NCBI GenBank assembly: GCA_002722435.1
Contig: PBLX01000048.1
Coordinates: forward strand, 1 to 64,000
Reading direction: 5' to 3'
Source: Legionellales bacterium
GTDB lineage: Bacteria; Pseudomonadota; Gammaproteobacteria; Comchoanobacterales; Comchoanobacteraceae
DNA length: 64,000 nt
Numbering within the stretch: position 1 is the stretch's first letter; each line of letters begins with the position of its first letter. The notes beneath the pieces were generated by a model. That model was not told the origin of the DNA, made no database searches, and saw only the letters and a program-made list of their open reading frames with translations. Shown here piece by piece: positions 57,818 to 64,000 of this stretch. The position numbers were made by a program, and so were the translations under genes.

Positions 57818-58014
57818 AGTTGGGTACTTTAGTCCAACATTGCTTTTCAGAAAAGATTGGCATTGTGATGAAAGAAGTGTGGCACCCATTATGTGGTGTT
57901 ACATCCAGCAATCAAGTGTTTGATGTCCTGTGGCGCGATGGATCCATCGGCCATAACATTTGGAATTATGACTTAGAGGTAATTGATGGCAGCATCAAGA
58001 CAAGATTTAGTTGA
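57814..58014 (+). CDS. SH3-like small protein
   Basis: 66 residues from GTG. MKLGTLVQHCFSEKIGIVMK, FDVLWRDGSIGHNIW, LEVIDGSIKTRFS. Very close to the array consensus (W-D-G, L-E-V-I). Overlaps the small helical gene after it by 29 bases. Confidence 0.5.
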   Translation: MKLGTLVQHCFSEKIGIVMKEVWHPLCGVTSSNQVFDVLWRDGSIGHNIWNYDLEVIDGSIKTRFS

Positions 58015-58162
58015 AGCTGTGCATATAGCCGGCATCGTTGCACTTATAAACCAAAAATTTTTAGTTCACTGTGAAGATCATGAGAAGTCTGAGCTTTTAA
58101 CAGAGATACTCAACGATATCAAATTATATTTAGAACCAACGACAAATAACGAGGTACACTAA
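57986..58162 (+). CDS. Small helical protein, unknown
   Basis: 58 residues, missed by the track: RQDLVEAVHIAGIVALINQK, then KSELLTEILNDIKLYLE. Overlaps the SH3-like gene before it and the next gene by one base. No family recognised. Confidence 0.45.
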   Translation: MAASRQDLVEAVHIAGIVALINQKFLVHCEDHEKSELLTEILNDIKLYLEPTTNNEVH

Positions 58163-58665
58163 TGAAGTATAAATCTTTTATCAAGAAGCTCAAGAAGCGG
58201 CTAGGCTCGGAGAATCTGGAAATCATCACAGACCAACACGGAGTCAACGGACGCAGAGAGTGGTTTGTATACGAAGGCACTGTAGCCCGATGGTATGTGG
58301 AGCCAACAGATTGGAGAGATCCAGAATCGGAACTTGTAGTATCAGGCTTTCATACCAAGGGAGTTGACCAGGAATCTGATCCGATGACAGATTATTTCCC
58401 AGGCACGTATTGGAGTAATGCTACTCAACTAATTGACAGACTCAGGGAACCGCCTCCTAAGTATGCTCCAGGTTCCTTAGTTCGCGGTAAGTCAGACAAT
58501 AAAAGAGCAAAGCGTCATGGATACGCAGGCAAGACAGCCTTAGTTACAAAGGCAAGAGGTCAATATATGCACCTTCAGTTTGTGGATGATGAGTGGTACA
58601 ATTCTTCAGATGGCTTCTCTACAATGAGCTACCCAGCCCGTGATTTCGAGTTAATCTCAGGATGA
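58162..58665 (+). CDS. Two-part protein with C-terminal SH3-like module
   Basis: 167 residues. A basic N-terminal part (MKYKSFIKKLKKRLGSE) with REWFVYEGTVARWYVEP is followed, from about residue 100, by PGSLVRGKSDNKRAKRHGYAG, KTALVTKARGQYMHLQFVDD and FELISG, an array-like module. The N-terminal domain is not recognised. Confidence 0.45.
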   Translation: MKYKSFIKKLKKRLGSENLEIITDQHGVNGRREWFVYEGTVARWYVEPTDWRDPESELVVSGFHTKGVDQESDPMTDYFPGTYWSNATQLIDRLREPPPKYAPGSLVRGKSDNKRAKRHGYAGKTALVTKARGQYMHLQFVDDEWYNSSDGFSTMSYPARDFELISG

Positions 58666-58844
58666 GTAAAGAGATTTACAGAATCAGGTATCGAATCGGA
58701 AAAGATCGCAGCCATGAAATTATCGCAACAGAAAAGATCTGCAAAAAAAGAGTAGAAGAACTCAAACAAAAGCATGGAGCCGATATAAAATTTTCAAAGA
58801 TGGTGATGGCACATACCCATCCGAATGGAGCACCGCATGTTTAA
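58662..58844 (+). CDS. Small protein, unknown
   Basis: 60 residues. MSKEIYRIRYRIGKDRSHEI then a basic helix KICKKRVEELKQKHGADIKF. ATGA overlap with the preceding gene. No family recognised. Confidence 0.45.
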   Translation: MSKEIYRIRYRIGKDRSHEIIATEKICKKRVEELKQKHGADIKFSKMVMAHTHPNGAPHV

Positions 58845-58950
58845 TGGAGCAGTCGTATTTAGTTTCTCAGTCGTCATGTTTATTCTGGGCGATGCAATCG
58901 GAGTTGTCGGCCTAGTCGAAACTTATCACAAAATTTTAAATATTTTTTGA
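58837..58950 (+). CDS. Tiny membrane protein
   Basis: 37 residues below the track cutoff with one long span (VVFSFSVVMFILGDAIGVVG). Starts eight bases before the upstream stop ends. No family recognised. Confidence 0.45.
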   Translation: MFNGAVVFSFSVVMFILGDAIGVVGLVETYHKILNIF

Positions 58951-58959
58951 TAAAAAGGG

Positions 58960-58988
58960 TTGATTTTATAATCGAAATAGTATATAAT
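58960..58988 (+). promoter_or_regulatory. Sigma-70-like promoter
   Basis: TTGATT, 17 bases, TATAAT, followed by AGGAGG before the next tiny gene; probably also serves the tRNA-Lys. Confidence 0.6.
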
Positions 58989-59026
58989 TCTTACTCAAAT
59001 TTAATATAATAGGAGGTTAAATAATT

Positions 59027-59122
59027 ATGAACATGACAACATCTGATCTCATGAAGGCATCTTTGGTTCTTTGCGCCTACTTTGGATTTATGGGAATCGC
59101 AATTTTTTCAGTCGCTTCGTGA
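59027..59122 (+). CDS. Tiny membrane protein
   Basis: 31 residues below the track cutoff (ASLVLCAYFGFMGIAIFSVA). It has a clear AGGAGG and its own promoter, which supports translation despite the length. Confidence 0.48.
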   Translation: MNMTTSDLMKASLVLCAYFGFMGIAIFSVAS

Positions 59123-59159
59123 ATGGTAGACCTTGGCAAGTCTTTGAAACTGCTTCTAT

Positions 59160-59232
59160 GGGCTACTGGCGCAAATGGTAGCGCATCGGACTTTTAATCC
59201 GCTGGTTCCGAGTTCGAGTCTCGGGTGGCCCA
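59160..59232 (+). tRNA. tRNA-Lys (UUU)
   Basis: Complete cloverleaf: acceptor GGGCTAC/GTGGCCC, D stem GCGC/GCGC, anticodon loop CTTTTAA, T arm CCGAG TTCGAGT CTCGG, discriminator A. The anticodon stem has one mismatch. CCA is not encoded. Confidence 0.92.
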
Positions 59233-59267
59233 CTAAATTTTATTATTATTTATGAAAGGAAAAAAAT

Positions 59268-59450
59268 ATGAAAACTAATAGTAATTTATCAAACTTGTGC
59301 TTTTTTGCATCATTAGCATCTGTAGCTTGCTCTATCCTAACTTGGGTATCGGTAGGTGATGCAGACCCAGCTCATGCTGAGAGATTTGGTATTTTCATTG
59401 GTCTCTGGGCACCCACCTTGATGGGCCTAGCCAATTATTACAGGAAGTGA
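59268..59450 (+). CDS. Small membrane protein
   Basis: 60 residues with two hydrophobic spans (LCFFASLASVACSILTWVS and FGIFIGLWAPTLMGLANYY). ATGAAAGGAA lies before the ATG. Located between two tRNA genes. No family recognised. Confidence 0.5.
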   Translation: MKTNSNLSNLCFFASLASVACSILTWVSVGDADPAHAERFGIFIGLWAPTLMGLANYYRK

Positions 59451-59451
59451 C

Positions 59452-59676
59452 ATGAGTGGGAATCTTGTTGAATTTATTAAGGTTTTTACCCTAGTATTCA
59501 CCTTTTCTGGTCTTATCCTTGCTGGTAGACGCTATATGTTGAAGTTCGATGAAGAACCTGAAGATGAAAGCAATGTCGTCAATTTCCCAAATCGAAACGA
59601 AAAAACAGATAGGATGGATTATGATGGCATGGGGAACTACGGTCGATTTCCAAAAAAGCTAAAGAGAAAAAAGTAA
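59452..59676 (+). CDS. Small membrane protein
   Basis: 74 residues: one N-terminal span (FIKVFTLVFTFSGLILAGRR) and a charged tail (FDEEPEDESNVVNFPNR) ending KKLKRKK. One base after the previous gene. No family recognised. Confidence 0.48.
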   Translation: MSGNLVEFIKVFTLVFTFSGLILAGRRYMLKFDEEPEDESNVVNFPNRNEKTDRMDYDGMGNYGRFPKKLKRKK

Positions 59677-59681
59677 TCCAA

Positions 59682-59753
<72 letters not shown>

Positions 59754-59772
59754 TACTCATTAAAATTTTATT

Positions 59773-59997
59773 ATGAATGATTATCTTGTCTGGTATAGAA
59801 AGCCATATGACACATATGATAGAGTGTGTGCTACTGCCAGAAATTACGAGATGGCAGAATCACTAGCAGAGGCAGTCTATTTAAATCTTAGGTCGAGAGG
59901 CAAAGAGGTAGCTTCTGTGGGCGTCAAACGCGCCAGTTCAGGAAAGCTGTATTCTGATGAAGATTTCGACCTCCGGTGGGTCGTAAAAAAAAGATGA
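59773..59997 (+). CDS. Small protein, unknown
   Basis: 74 residues. MNDYLVWYRKPYDTYDRVCA, a helix MAESLAEAVYLNLRSRG and a final strand FDLRWVVKKR. Alpha/beta layout without known motif. It follows tRNA-Gly. Confidence 0.45.
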   Translation: MNDYLVWYRKPYDTYDRVCATARNYEMAESLAEAVYLNLRSRGKEVASVGVKRASSGKLYSDEDFDLRWVVKKR

Positions 59998-60004
59998 CAA
60001 ACTC

Positions 60005-60033
60005 TTGACACAGCACTGTATATTTGATATAAT
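60005..60033 (+). promoter_or_regulatory. Sigma-70-like promoter for two tRNAs
   Basis: TTGACA, 17 bases, TATAAT, ending 17 bases before tRNA-Arg; near-perfect consensus. Confidence 0.85.
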
Positions 60034-60050
60034 GTTTATATAAACATTAA

Positions 60051-60123
60051 GCCTCAGTAGCTCAGTGGATAGAGCATCGGACTTCTAATCCGCAGGTCGT
60101 AGGTTCGACTCCTACCTGGGGCG
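60051..60123 (+). tRNA. tRNA-Arg (UCU)
   Basis: Acceptor GCCTCAG/CTGGGGC, anticodon loop CTTCTAA, T arm GTAGG TTCGACT CCTAC, discriminator G. Reads AGA, an abundant codon in this genome. Confidence 0.94.
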
Positions 60124-60128
60124 CTTTA

Positions 60129-60201
60129 GCTGGTGTAGCTCAGATGGCAGAGCAGTTGATTTGTAATCATCAGGTCGTAGGTTCGATTCCTGCCACCAGC
60201 A
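60129..60201 (+). tRNA. tRNA-Thr (UGU)
   Basis: Acceptor GCTGGTG/CACCAGC, anticodon loop TTTGTAA, T arm GTAGG TTCGATT CCTGC (one mismatch), discriminator A. Five bases after tRNA-Arg, so cotranscribed. Confidence 0.94.
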
Positions 60202-60226
60202 CATTTTAATTTAAAGGAGTAAGTAA

Positions 60227-60310
60227 ATGTTTGAATTTTTGGTTACGTCAGGAGCAATCGCGGTTGGGTTGCTTGCAGGTCAAATGTTGATTGATTGGTA
60301 TCGGGGGTAA
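60227..60310 (+). CDS. Tiny membrane protein
   Basis: 27 residues below the track cutoff with one span (LVTSGAIAVGLLAGQMLI). AAAGGAG nine bases upstream supports translation. Confidence 0.45.
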   Translation: MFEFLVTSGAIAVGLLAGQMLIDWYRG

Positions 60311-60312
60311 TT

Positions 60313-60495
60313 ATGTTACTAGAAACACATACTGGTAATTTTGTTGATGTTTCGCTACAGGAAATCCAGCAGATGCCGCGGCATGAGCTAGTCAAATATC
60401 TCGAACTCCGTGGCTTTGCTTGTTATGATAATGAACCTACAGAGCTTCTAAGAGAGGCAGCAATCGAAGATTGGGAGGGTGAATTAAATGACTAA
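60313..60495 (+). CDS. Small acidic protein, unknown
   Basis: 60 residues from the ATG after the tiny gene; the track start six codons earlier is inside it. HELVKYLELRGFACYDNEPT then LLREAAIEDW suggests a SAP-like helix pair (LVxYLxxRG...), which would bind DNA, but this is tentative. Overlaps the next gene by eight bases. Confidence 0.45.
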   Translation: MLLETHTGNFVDVSLQEIQQMPRHELVKYLELRGFACYDNEPTELLREAAIEDWEGELND

Positions 60496-60757
60496 CTTGT
60501 CTAACAGAGACATACAAAGATTGTATGATCAATTTAATCCGAATAATATTAAAACCGGCGATCGAGTTTTGGTTAGTTTGGGAGATAGATCCTTTCCTGC
60601 ACGCATTGTTGGTCTTGACCTAGATTTGAAAAACAAGAAATTGTTTGCAAATTTAAAACTTCTTGACACATCTAAGAGGAACCCGATTCGAGTAGATGCA
60701 GCAGACTGCACCGTTTCCTCTGGAGCAATGTACGTAGGACACCACAATAATGGATAA
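60488..60757 (+). CDS. SH3-like small protein
   Basis: 89 residues. A helical start (NRDIQRLYDQFNPNN) followed by IKTGDRVLVSLGDRSFPARI and LFANLKLLDTS. A dispersed family member with T-G-D-R-V. Function unknown. Confidence 0.45.
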   Translation: MTNLSNRDIQRLYDQFNPNNIKTGDRVLVSLGDRSFPARIVGLDLDLKNKKLFANLKLLDTSKRNPIRVDAADCTVSSGAMYVGHHNNG

Positions 60758-60773
60758 AAATGGAGATACAACA

Positions 60774-60971
60774 ATGGAGCAAAATAATTTTTCTATGTCA
60801 AATGTTAGAAGACTAGCCAGCCAGCTAGTTGATGTTCATGATGATAAAAGAAAGAAAGCGTTAAAAGCGATGGCAACGGATATGAAATTAAAGGTTGTAG
60901 AGGAAATGGTAAAAATTAGACTAGAAAGGATGCGCGGACCTGATGGGGTAATTCGTGCAAATACGGTGTAA
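60774..60971 (+). CDS. Small helical protein, unknown
   Basis: 65 residues from the ATG behind GGAG; the earlier track ATG lacks a binding site. RRLASQLVDVHDDKRKKALK and MKLKVVEEMVKIRLERM are basic helices, possibly nucleic-acid binding. No family recognised. Confidence 0.42.
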   Translation: MEQNNFSMSNVRRLASQLVDVHDDKRKKALKAMATDMKLKVVEEMVKIRLERMRGPDGVIRANTV

Positions 60972-60976
60972 AATAT

Positions 60977-61237
60977 ATGGGTAAAAGAGTGACAAATAGC
61001 GAAGTCGCTTCGTCATGGGCTCTTGGCGAATCAGCAAAAAATCATAGAGGTAGCTTCTGGACCGATGGTAAGAAAATTTATTCTTATGAACTCCAGATTG
61101 GTGACACCACAAAGTCAGGAAAGAAAGTTGTTCGAGATTACACGGCACGGGGCAGTTATGGATTTCAGTCACAGACTACATCTTGCCATATTGGCTTGCT
61201 GCGGTATATTCGAGGACATGACACCATTGTCGTTTGA
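60977..61237 (+). CDS. Small protein of a widespread phage family
   Basis: 86 residues. SSWALGESAKNHRGSFWTDG, IYSYELQIGDT, KVVRDYTARGSYGFQSQTTS, CHIGLLRY is a pattern I have seen in many phages and some archaeal and bacterial viruses. Function unknown. Confidence 0.5.
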   Translation: MGKRVTNSEVASSWALGESAKNHRGSFWTDGKKIYSYELQIGDTTKSGKKVVRDYTARGSYGFQSQTTSCHIGLLRYIRGHDTIVV

Positions 61238-61257
61238 CAATTCGCGGTATTTTTTTC

Positions 61258-61286
61258 TTGACAAGGCCGCAAAGTTCTGATATAAT
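61258..61286 (+). promoter_or_regulatory. Sigma-70-like promoter
   Basis: TTGACA, 17 bases, TATAAT after a T-rich tract ending TTTTTTTC. Confidence 0.85.
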
Positions 61287-61317
61287 GTACACATAAATAA
61301 TTGAAAAAGGTTTTATT

Positions 61318-61557
61318 GTGCAAGAACACAGAATTGTTGAAGTGAAATGGGACACTTCAGATGAAAATTGGAATCCGTTACCAGGAGAGGTTGACTTGCC
61401 AGAATTGGTAACGGTGCCAGTTAACGTTAAAGAGGAAGATATCAGCGATTGGTTATCTGATCGGTGGGGTTACTGTCACTTCGGGTGGCGTTGGTGGTCA
61501 GCCGACAAAGAATCGAGAACAATGGCAGCTAATGCGTACTCCAGTGACCCTATGTGA
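61318..61557 (+). CDS. Small tryptophan-rich protein, unknown
   Basis: 79 residues from GTG. HRIVEVKWDTSDENW, VTVPVNVKEEDISDWLSDRW, CHFGWRWWSADK. The start strand plus DWLSD(R/K)(W/Y)G segment recalls small phage proteins with an acidic helix. AAAAGG before the GTG. Function unknown. Confidence 0.48.
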   Translation: MQEHRIVEVKWDTSDENWNPLPGEVDLPELVTVPVNVKEEDISDWLSDRWGYCHFGWRWWSADKESRTMAANAYSSDPM

Positions 61558-61566
61558 GAAAATTTG

Positions 61567-61881
61567 ATGGGCAATAAGCAAGTTAAAGACTGGACCCCGC
61601 GTCCTGGCGAATTAGTGCAGATATGGGATCACCACTATCAAAATGGCTCAGAACCTAACTCAGATGATAATATTGGCTGTATCGATGGTCATGGGCAGGT
61701 TGGTTATATTGTAAAAATAATAAACTTGAAAACCCGTGGTGCTGTAGGTCCATCCGATTTTTGTTGCGAGGTCATTTGTTTCGGCAAAGATCCAAAGTCG
61801 GAGAGAGTTAGAGTTCATGCTGATTGGCTAGTACCCTTGAGAGACCCGTCAGACATAAGAAAGATCGAAATTAATTTGTAA
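61567..61881 (+). CDS. SH3-like small protein
   Basis: 104 residues from ATG (the track uses the preceding TTG). WTPRPGELVQIWDHHYQNG, GQVGYIVKIINL, CCEVICFGKDPKSERVRVHA, WLVPLRD. The largest single-module member of the dispersed VGDLV-type family. Confidence 0.48.
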   Translation: MGNKQVKDWTPRPGELVQIWDHHYQNGSEPNSDDNIGCIDGHGQVGYIVKIINLKTRGAVGPSDFCCEVICFGKDPKSERVRVHADWLVPLRDPSDIRKIEINL

Positions 61882-61898
61882 ATTAGGTCATTTTTTTC

Positions 61899-61927
61899 TT
61901 GACTTTTGGTTAAAATTTTGACATAAT
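61899..61927 (+). promoter_or_regulatory. Sigma-70-like promoter
   Basis: TTGACT, 17 bases, CATAAT after a T-rich tract ending TTTTTTTC, the same arrangement as the promoter 640 bases upstream. Confidence 0.7.
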
Positions 61928-61960
61928 ATATATACAAACAATGAGGAAAGGCTCAAAATT

Positions 61961-62299
61961 ATGACAACTCGTATTCACTTTCGACTGGCTGATGATCCCA
62001 ATAACGAACACGCGCTGTGGTCCGGAGCCTTTACAGTTCCTGGCAACGTCTCTCGTGCCGAGAGCAGGAAACTTGTAGCAAAGCACTTACAGTGCAGCAA
62101 GTTGCCACCCCGGACTTTGGTTTTGACTTGTCACGACCTTGAAAAGGGTAAGTGGACAGCCGAAGAGATCCGCGCAGAGACTACCGAGTTAGCGGAAGCG
62201 CCAACAAACAAGAGGAAGAAAGCACCAAAAGCGTTTCATGACGTCGGCATGAGCTTTGATCAGGCAGAAGACCTTCTAAAAAAGTTGGGGCTGAAATGA
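61961..62299 (+). CDS. Unknown protein
   Basis: 112 residues. TRIHFRLADDPNNEHALWSG, a small alpha/beta start, then a lysine-rich linker (TNKRKKAPKAFHD) and a C-terminal helix pair FDQAEDLLKKLGLK. No family recognised. Stop overlaps the next ATG by four bases. Confidence 0.45.
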   Translation: MTTRIHFRLADDPNNEHALWSGAFTVPGNVSRAESRKLVAKHLQCSKLPPRTLVLTCHDLEKGKWTAEEIRAETTELAEAPTNKRKKAPKAFHDVGMSFDQAEDLLKKLGLK

Positions 62300-62502
62300 T
62301 GCTCTGGCGTACATTGGGGGGAAAGTTGATGCTTCGATATCCATATGCAACTTTCTTAGGTCGCACCAGCAAATGGGGCTTATCGTTTAAGAGGTATAAT
62401 TTTGTGAGGTCCATTGATACAGTAACGCCTTATAGTATTTTGCACTTTGGACCATTTGAACTTTTCATGAGACCGAAGTCTCGTGATATTGATTGGTTTT
62501 GA
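62296..62502 (+). CDS. Small basic protein, unknown
   Basis: 68 residues, aromatic and arginine-rich (YPYATFLGRTSKWGLSF, KRYNFVRSIDTV). ATGA overlap with the gene before. It ends at the noncoding RNA region. Confidence 0.42.
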   Translation: MMLWRTLGGKLMLRYPYATFLGRTSKWGLSFKRYNFVRSIDTVTPYSILHFGPFELFMRPKSRDIDWF

Positions 62503-62528
62503 CGATTCCAATCGCCGGTATTTTTTTT

Positions 62529-62737
62529 CTTGTGAGAACAAGATCAGACACACAGCCGAATATGCACCGAGCTACGCGAGAGCGTTTTTAAAGCGGGACG
62601 AGCTAGTAAGTTGTGTGTCAAGCCCGTGGGGGACATAGACCAGAGCTAGTCATAGCGTGGTTGCGTAAGCGTGGGAGTGATTCCCAGGGTAGGCTATGTC
62701 CAGTTATGAGAAGTTGGGAACCCATAACATTTTTTTG
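62529..62737 (+). ncRNA. Candidate structured noncoding RNA 2
   Basis: About 210 bases without a good ORF and with strong paired segments in order: CTTGT-GAGA-ACAAG, GACACACA/TGTGTGTC enclosing ACGC-GAGA-GCGT, GGACATAG/CTATGTCC (eight pairs) enclosing GGGA/TCCC, and a last hairpin GTTATG/CATAAC followed by seven T, which looks like a terminator. Two of the loops are GNRA tetraloops. I recognise no known family. No clear promoter is seen directly upstream. Confidence 0.65.
62703..62737 (+). terminator. Terminator-like hairpin ending noncoding RNA 2
   Basis: GTTATG, 14-base loop, CATAAC, then A and a T run. The stem is short, so strength is uncertain. Confidence 0.5.
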
Positions 62738-62782
62738 TGATTGTGTACAATAAAACATTTAACTAAGAGGATTTTAAATACA

Positions 62783-63088
62783 ATGAATAACGATGATCTA
62801 TACGTATCGAAAGATGAGACCACCTATAACACGGTACGCACCAGGACGTGGGCTTATGGCGTTGAGAAACGCTTTTTTCACACGGGATTGCAGCGGCCAT
62901 TTACAATTACTTCAAGCCAACATGGAGAAGAGTGTACAACTTCGCCAGAATTGGTCACGTTTACAGTGAACGGCACAGGGGTCTATGGTGGCAACATCCG
63001 TCCTTTGGAGTTTTACTTGGATAGCGGCGACGTCGATGGGCTAATCAAGATGCTTAAAGAAGTCAAGAAGTCGATGAAACAACGCTAA
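62783..63088 (+). CDS. Unknown protein
   Basis: 101 residues from the ATG after AGAGG; the track begins fourteen codons earlier. VRTRTWAYGVEKRFFHTGLQ, TFTVNGTGVYGGNIRPLEF are strands; the C-terminus is a basic helix MLKEVKKSMKQR. No family recognised. Confidence 0.48.
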   Translation: MNNDDLYVSKDETTYNTVRTRTWAYGVEKRFFHTGLQRPFTITSSQHGEECTTSPELVTFTVNGTGVYGGNIRPLEFYLDSGDVDGLIKMLKEVKKSMKQR

Positions 63089-63129
63089 ATAAAAGCAATA
63101 TTTTTTTCGCGGAATGACTAAAATAATAC

Positions 63130-63158
63130 TTGACAAACGCTAGTCGGTCGGGTATAAT
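63130..63158 (+). promoter_or_regulatory. Sigma-70-like promoter
   Basis: TTGACA, 17 bases, TATAAT; perfect consensus. Drives the gene 30 bases downstream. Confidence 0.88.
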
Positions 63159-63187
63159 GGTAACATAAACAATCAAGGATTATTAAA

Positions 63188-63430
63188 TTGAAGACAGTTG
63201 ACCAAATGGTGATACACTTTAAGAACCTTCAAGCAAATGCATCGAATACTTCAATGTATGAAGAAGTAAAGTGGCAATACATCAACATGGCTAATGGTGG
63301 CAACGGTGGCGCAGCTGGCTTTGTAAGCGAGAACGGTGGGACCACTTGCCGAGATATAAATTATAAAAACTATCCAGATTCATTTTTTGCACAGGTGTGC
63401 GAGCGAATGGGTTGGATCGTGGTGGACTAA
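63188..63430 (+). CDS. Small protein, unknown
   Basis: 80 residues from TTG. QMVIHFKNLQANASNTSMYE then a glycine-rich centre (NGGNGGAAGFVSENGG) and a tail ending ERMGWIVVD. AAGGA ten bases upstream. No family recognised. Confidence 0.45.
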   Translation: MKTVDQMVIHFKNLQANASNTSMYEEVKWQYINMANGGNGGAAGFVSENGGTTCRDINYKNYPDSFFAQVCERMGWIVVD

Positions 63431-63461
63431 AATAAAAAGATACAAAGCATTAAAAAAGTTC

Positions 63462-63490
63462 TTGACTTTTCCATGATGATTTGATAATAT
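63462..63490 (+). promoter_or_regulatory. Sigma-70-like promoter
   Basis: TTGACT, 17 bases, TAATAT. Transcription would start after the track's first codon of the next ORF, which supports the later ATG. Confidence 0.62.
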
Positions 63491-63560
63491 GTATATATTG
63501 AGAATGAGGGATTGGCTTTCATCTCAAATTTTAAATGATGTCTTTGAAAGGACAAACAAA

Positions 63561-63809
63561 ATGAAGCGAGTAGTAAGTAACATTCAAAACCTTGGATACA
63601 CAATCACCAACAACCCAAACGCTGAAGCGAATGGAAAGCAAAAGGCAGCAGGGATGATCATTGATCAAACTCTGGTCAATGGCGCTTCAGAAGGTGTTAG
63701 TATTCGACTTATCAATGGCAAGCAAAAGTCAGCCGCAGTAAAGCTGGATCGCTTCGCTCTCACCAACCTGCTTGAAGCAGTAAACGAAGTTCTCTCAACG
63801 GAAGAATAG
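63561..63809 (+). CDS. Small protein, unknown
   Basis: 82 residues from the ATG behind GAAAGGA; the 106-residue track form starts upstream of the predicted transcript start. MKRVVSNIQNLGYTITNNPN, GMIIDQTLVNGASEGVSIRL, LDRFALTNLLEAVNEVL: strands with a last helix. No family recognised. Followed by a pseudoknot-like terminator. Confidence 0.5.
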   Translation: MKRVVSNIQNLGYTITNNPNAEANGKQKAAGMIIDQTLVNGASEGVSIRLINGKQKSAAVKLDRFALTNLLEAVNEVLSTEE

Positions 63810-63824
63810 TTTTCTCCTTCGTCG

Positions 63825-63870
63825 CCAGGCTTACGGTTGTGCCTGGTCTTCTGAAAACAACCGATTTTTT
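63825..63870 (+). terminator. Terminator region with an H-type pseudoknot geometry
   Basis: CCAGGC pairs with GCCTGG. The loop between them (TTA then CGGTTGT) can pair with ACAACCG ten bases downstream. A T run follows. The 6-pair and 7-pair stems with a 3-base and a 10-base loop are the classic pseudoknot shape. The second stem alone would also act as a terminator. Confidence 0.6.
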
Positions 63871-63949
63871 AAAATTTTGTTAACTTAATCAAATAAGGTA
63901 CAATCAATGATGATTCAATCTAAGGGAGTTACAAACTCTCAACACAAAA

Positions 63950-64000
63950 ATGGTTTATGTATTGCACAGCGACGAGGTGGTAAAGAAACCCTGGTGCAAT
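63950..64000 (+). CDS. Possible gene start cut by the window end
   Basis: A weak -10 (TACAAT) and AAGGGAG are followed by open frames. One begins with MVYVLHSDEVVKKPWCN and runs off the window; another starts 43 bases earlier. Only 17 codons are seen, so this is a weak call. Confidence 0.25.
   Translation, partial: MVYVLHSDEVVKKPWCN

Noticed and set aside
59119-59159. tRNA-like remnant (AGAC/GTCT hairpin) before tRNA-Lys
   Set aside because: Too short and lacks a T arm; cannot be told from chance.
61023-61280. 85-codon plus-strand ORF
   Set aside because: Shifted-frame shadow of the widespread small phage gene at the same place, which has the recognisable sequence.

Overview
The window is one continuous, almost entirely plus-strand piece of a large tailed-phage genome with a T4-like (contractile tail) core. 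It is AT-rich. Genes are tightly packed with ATGA, GTGA or TTGA stop-start overlaps, and TTG and GTG starts are common. It has sigma-70-like promoters (TTGACA, 17 bases, TATAAT), four tRNA genes, no rRNA, and no visible integrase, transposase or CRISPR array. The host cannot be fixed from the sequence. The only host-flavoured clue is a lipoprotein with six MopE-type CDG..DxDCDG..DE repeats, a motif I associate mainly with Myxococcota/Bradymonadota-type bacteria. A B12-dependent ribonucleotide reductase adds that B12 must be available to the infected cell. Both are inferences.

Layout. (1) 0-10.5 kb: tail sheath (5' cut by the window), tail tube, gp26-like and gp51-like baseplate assembly proteins, tape measure, and baseplate proteins including a LysM-like gp53 type. 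(2) 10.5-32.7 kb: a short family A DNA polymerase, a divergent FtsZ/tubulin-like protein, a GHKL ATPase, gp32-like SSB, UvsX/RecA, a 5' exonuclease, a gp41/DnaB-like helicase, class II ribonucleotide reductase, a GroES-like co-chaperonin, ThyX, the MopE/VWA lipoprotein, a nucleotidyltransferase-like protein, DNA polymerase III alpha, an L,D-transpeptidase-like protein, dUTPase, an IMPDH/GMP-reductase and a sigma-region-4-like regulator. (3) 32.7-45.5 kb: an acidic core-like protein, ClpP, a nuclease-like virion candidate, GroEL, an XhlA-like membrane protein, glutaredoxin, Hsp20, a large PcfJ-domain protein, a LeuA-dimer-like protein, an SH3-like/Smr fusion, UV endonuclease and thymidine kinase.

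(4) 45.5-51.9 kb: the most unusual part, a dense array of short paralogous genes (about 55-90 aa) starting M-K-V-G-D-L-V and often ending L-E-V-I-S-E-S-R. Most of the central units overlap by exactly 14 bases. The junction sequence encodes at once the C-terminus of one protein, the ribosome-binding site of the next and its first codons in another frame. One membrane protein has been captured inside the array. More copies are scattered to about 62 kb, roughly 30 in all, and one is fused to an Smr domain. (5) 51.9-64 kb: a MoxR ATPase with a VWA/metallopeptidase partner, two candidate structured noncoding RNAs, tRNAs for A-ending codons, many tiny membrane and zinc-ribbon proteins, and a run of short promoter-gene cassettes.

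Taken together the genes give a self-sufficient replication and recombination set, nucleotide supply (class II RNR, ThyX, dUTPase, thymidine kinase, IMPDH-like, glutaredoxin) and an unusually full protein-quality-control set (GroES, GroEL, Hsp20, ClpP, MoxR/VWA). Regulatory RNA candidates include a paired 5'-end hairpin with a compensatory base pair in front of the GHKL ATPase and SSB genes, a hairpin-bridged ribosome-binding site, a possible Hsp20 RNA thermometer and an H-type pseudoknot near the right end. All functional calls come from motif reading without database searches.
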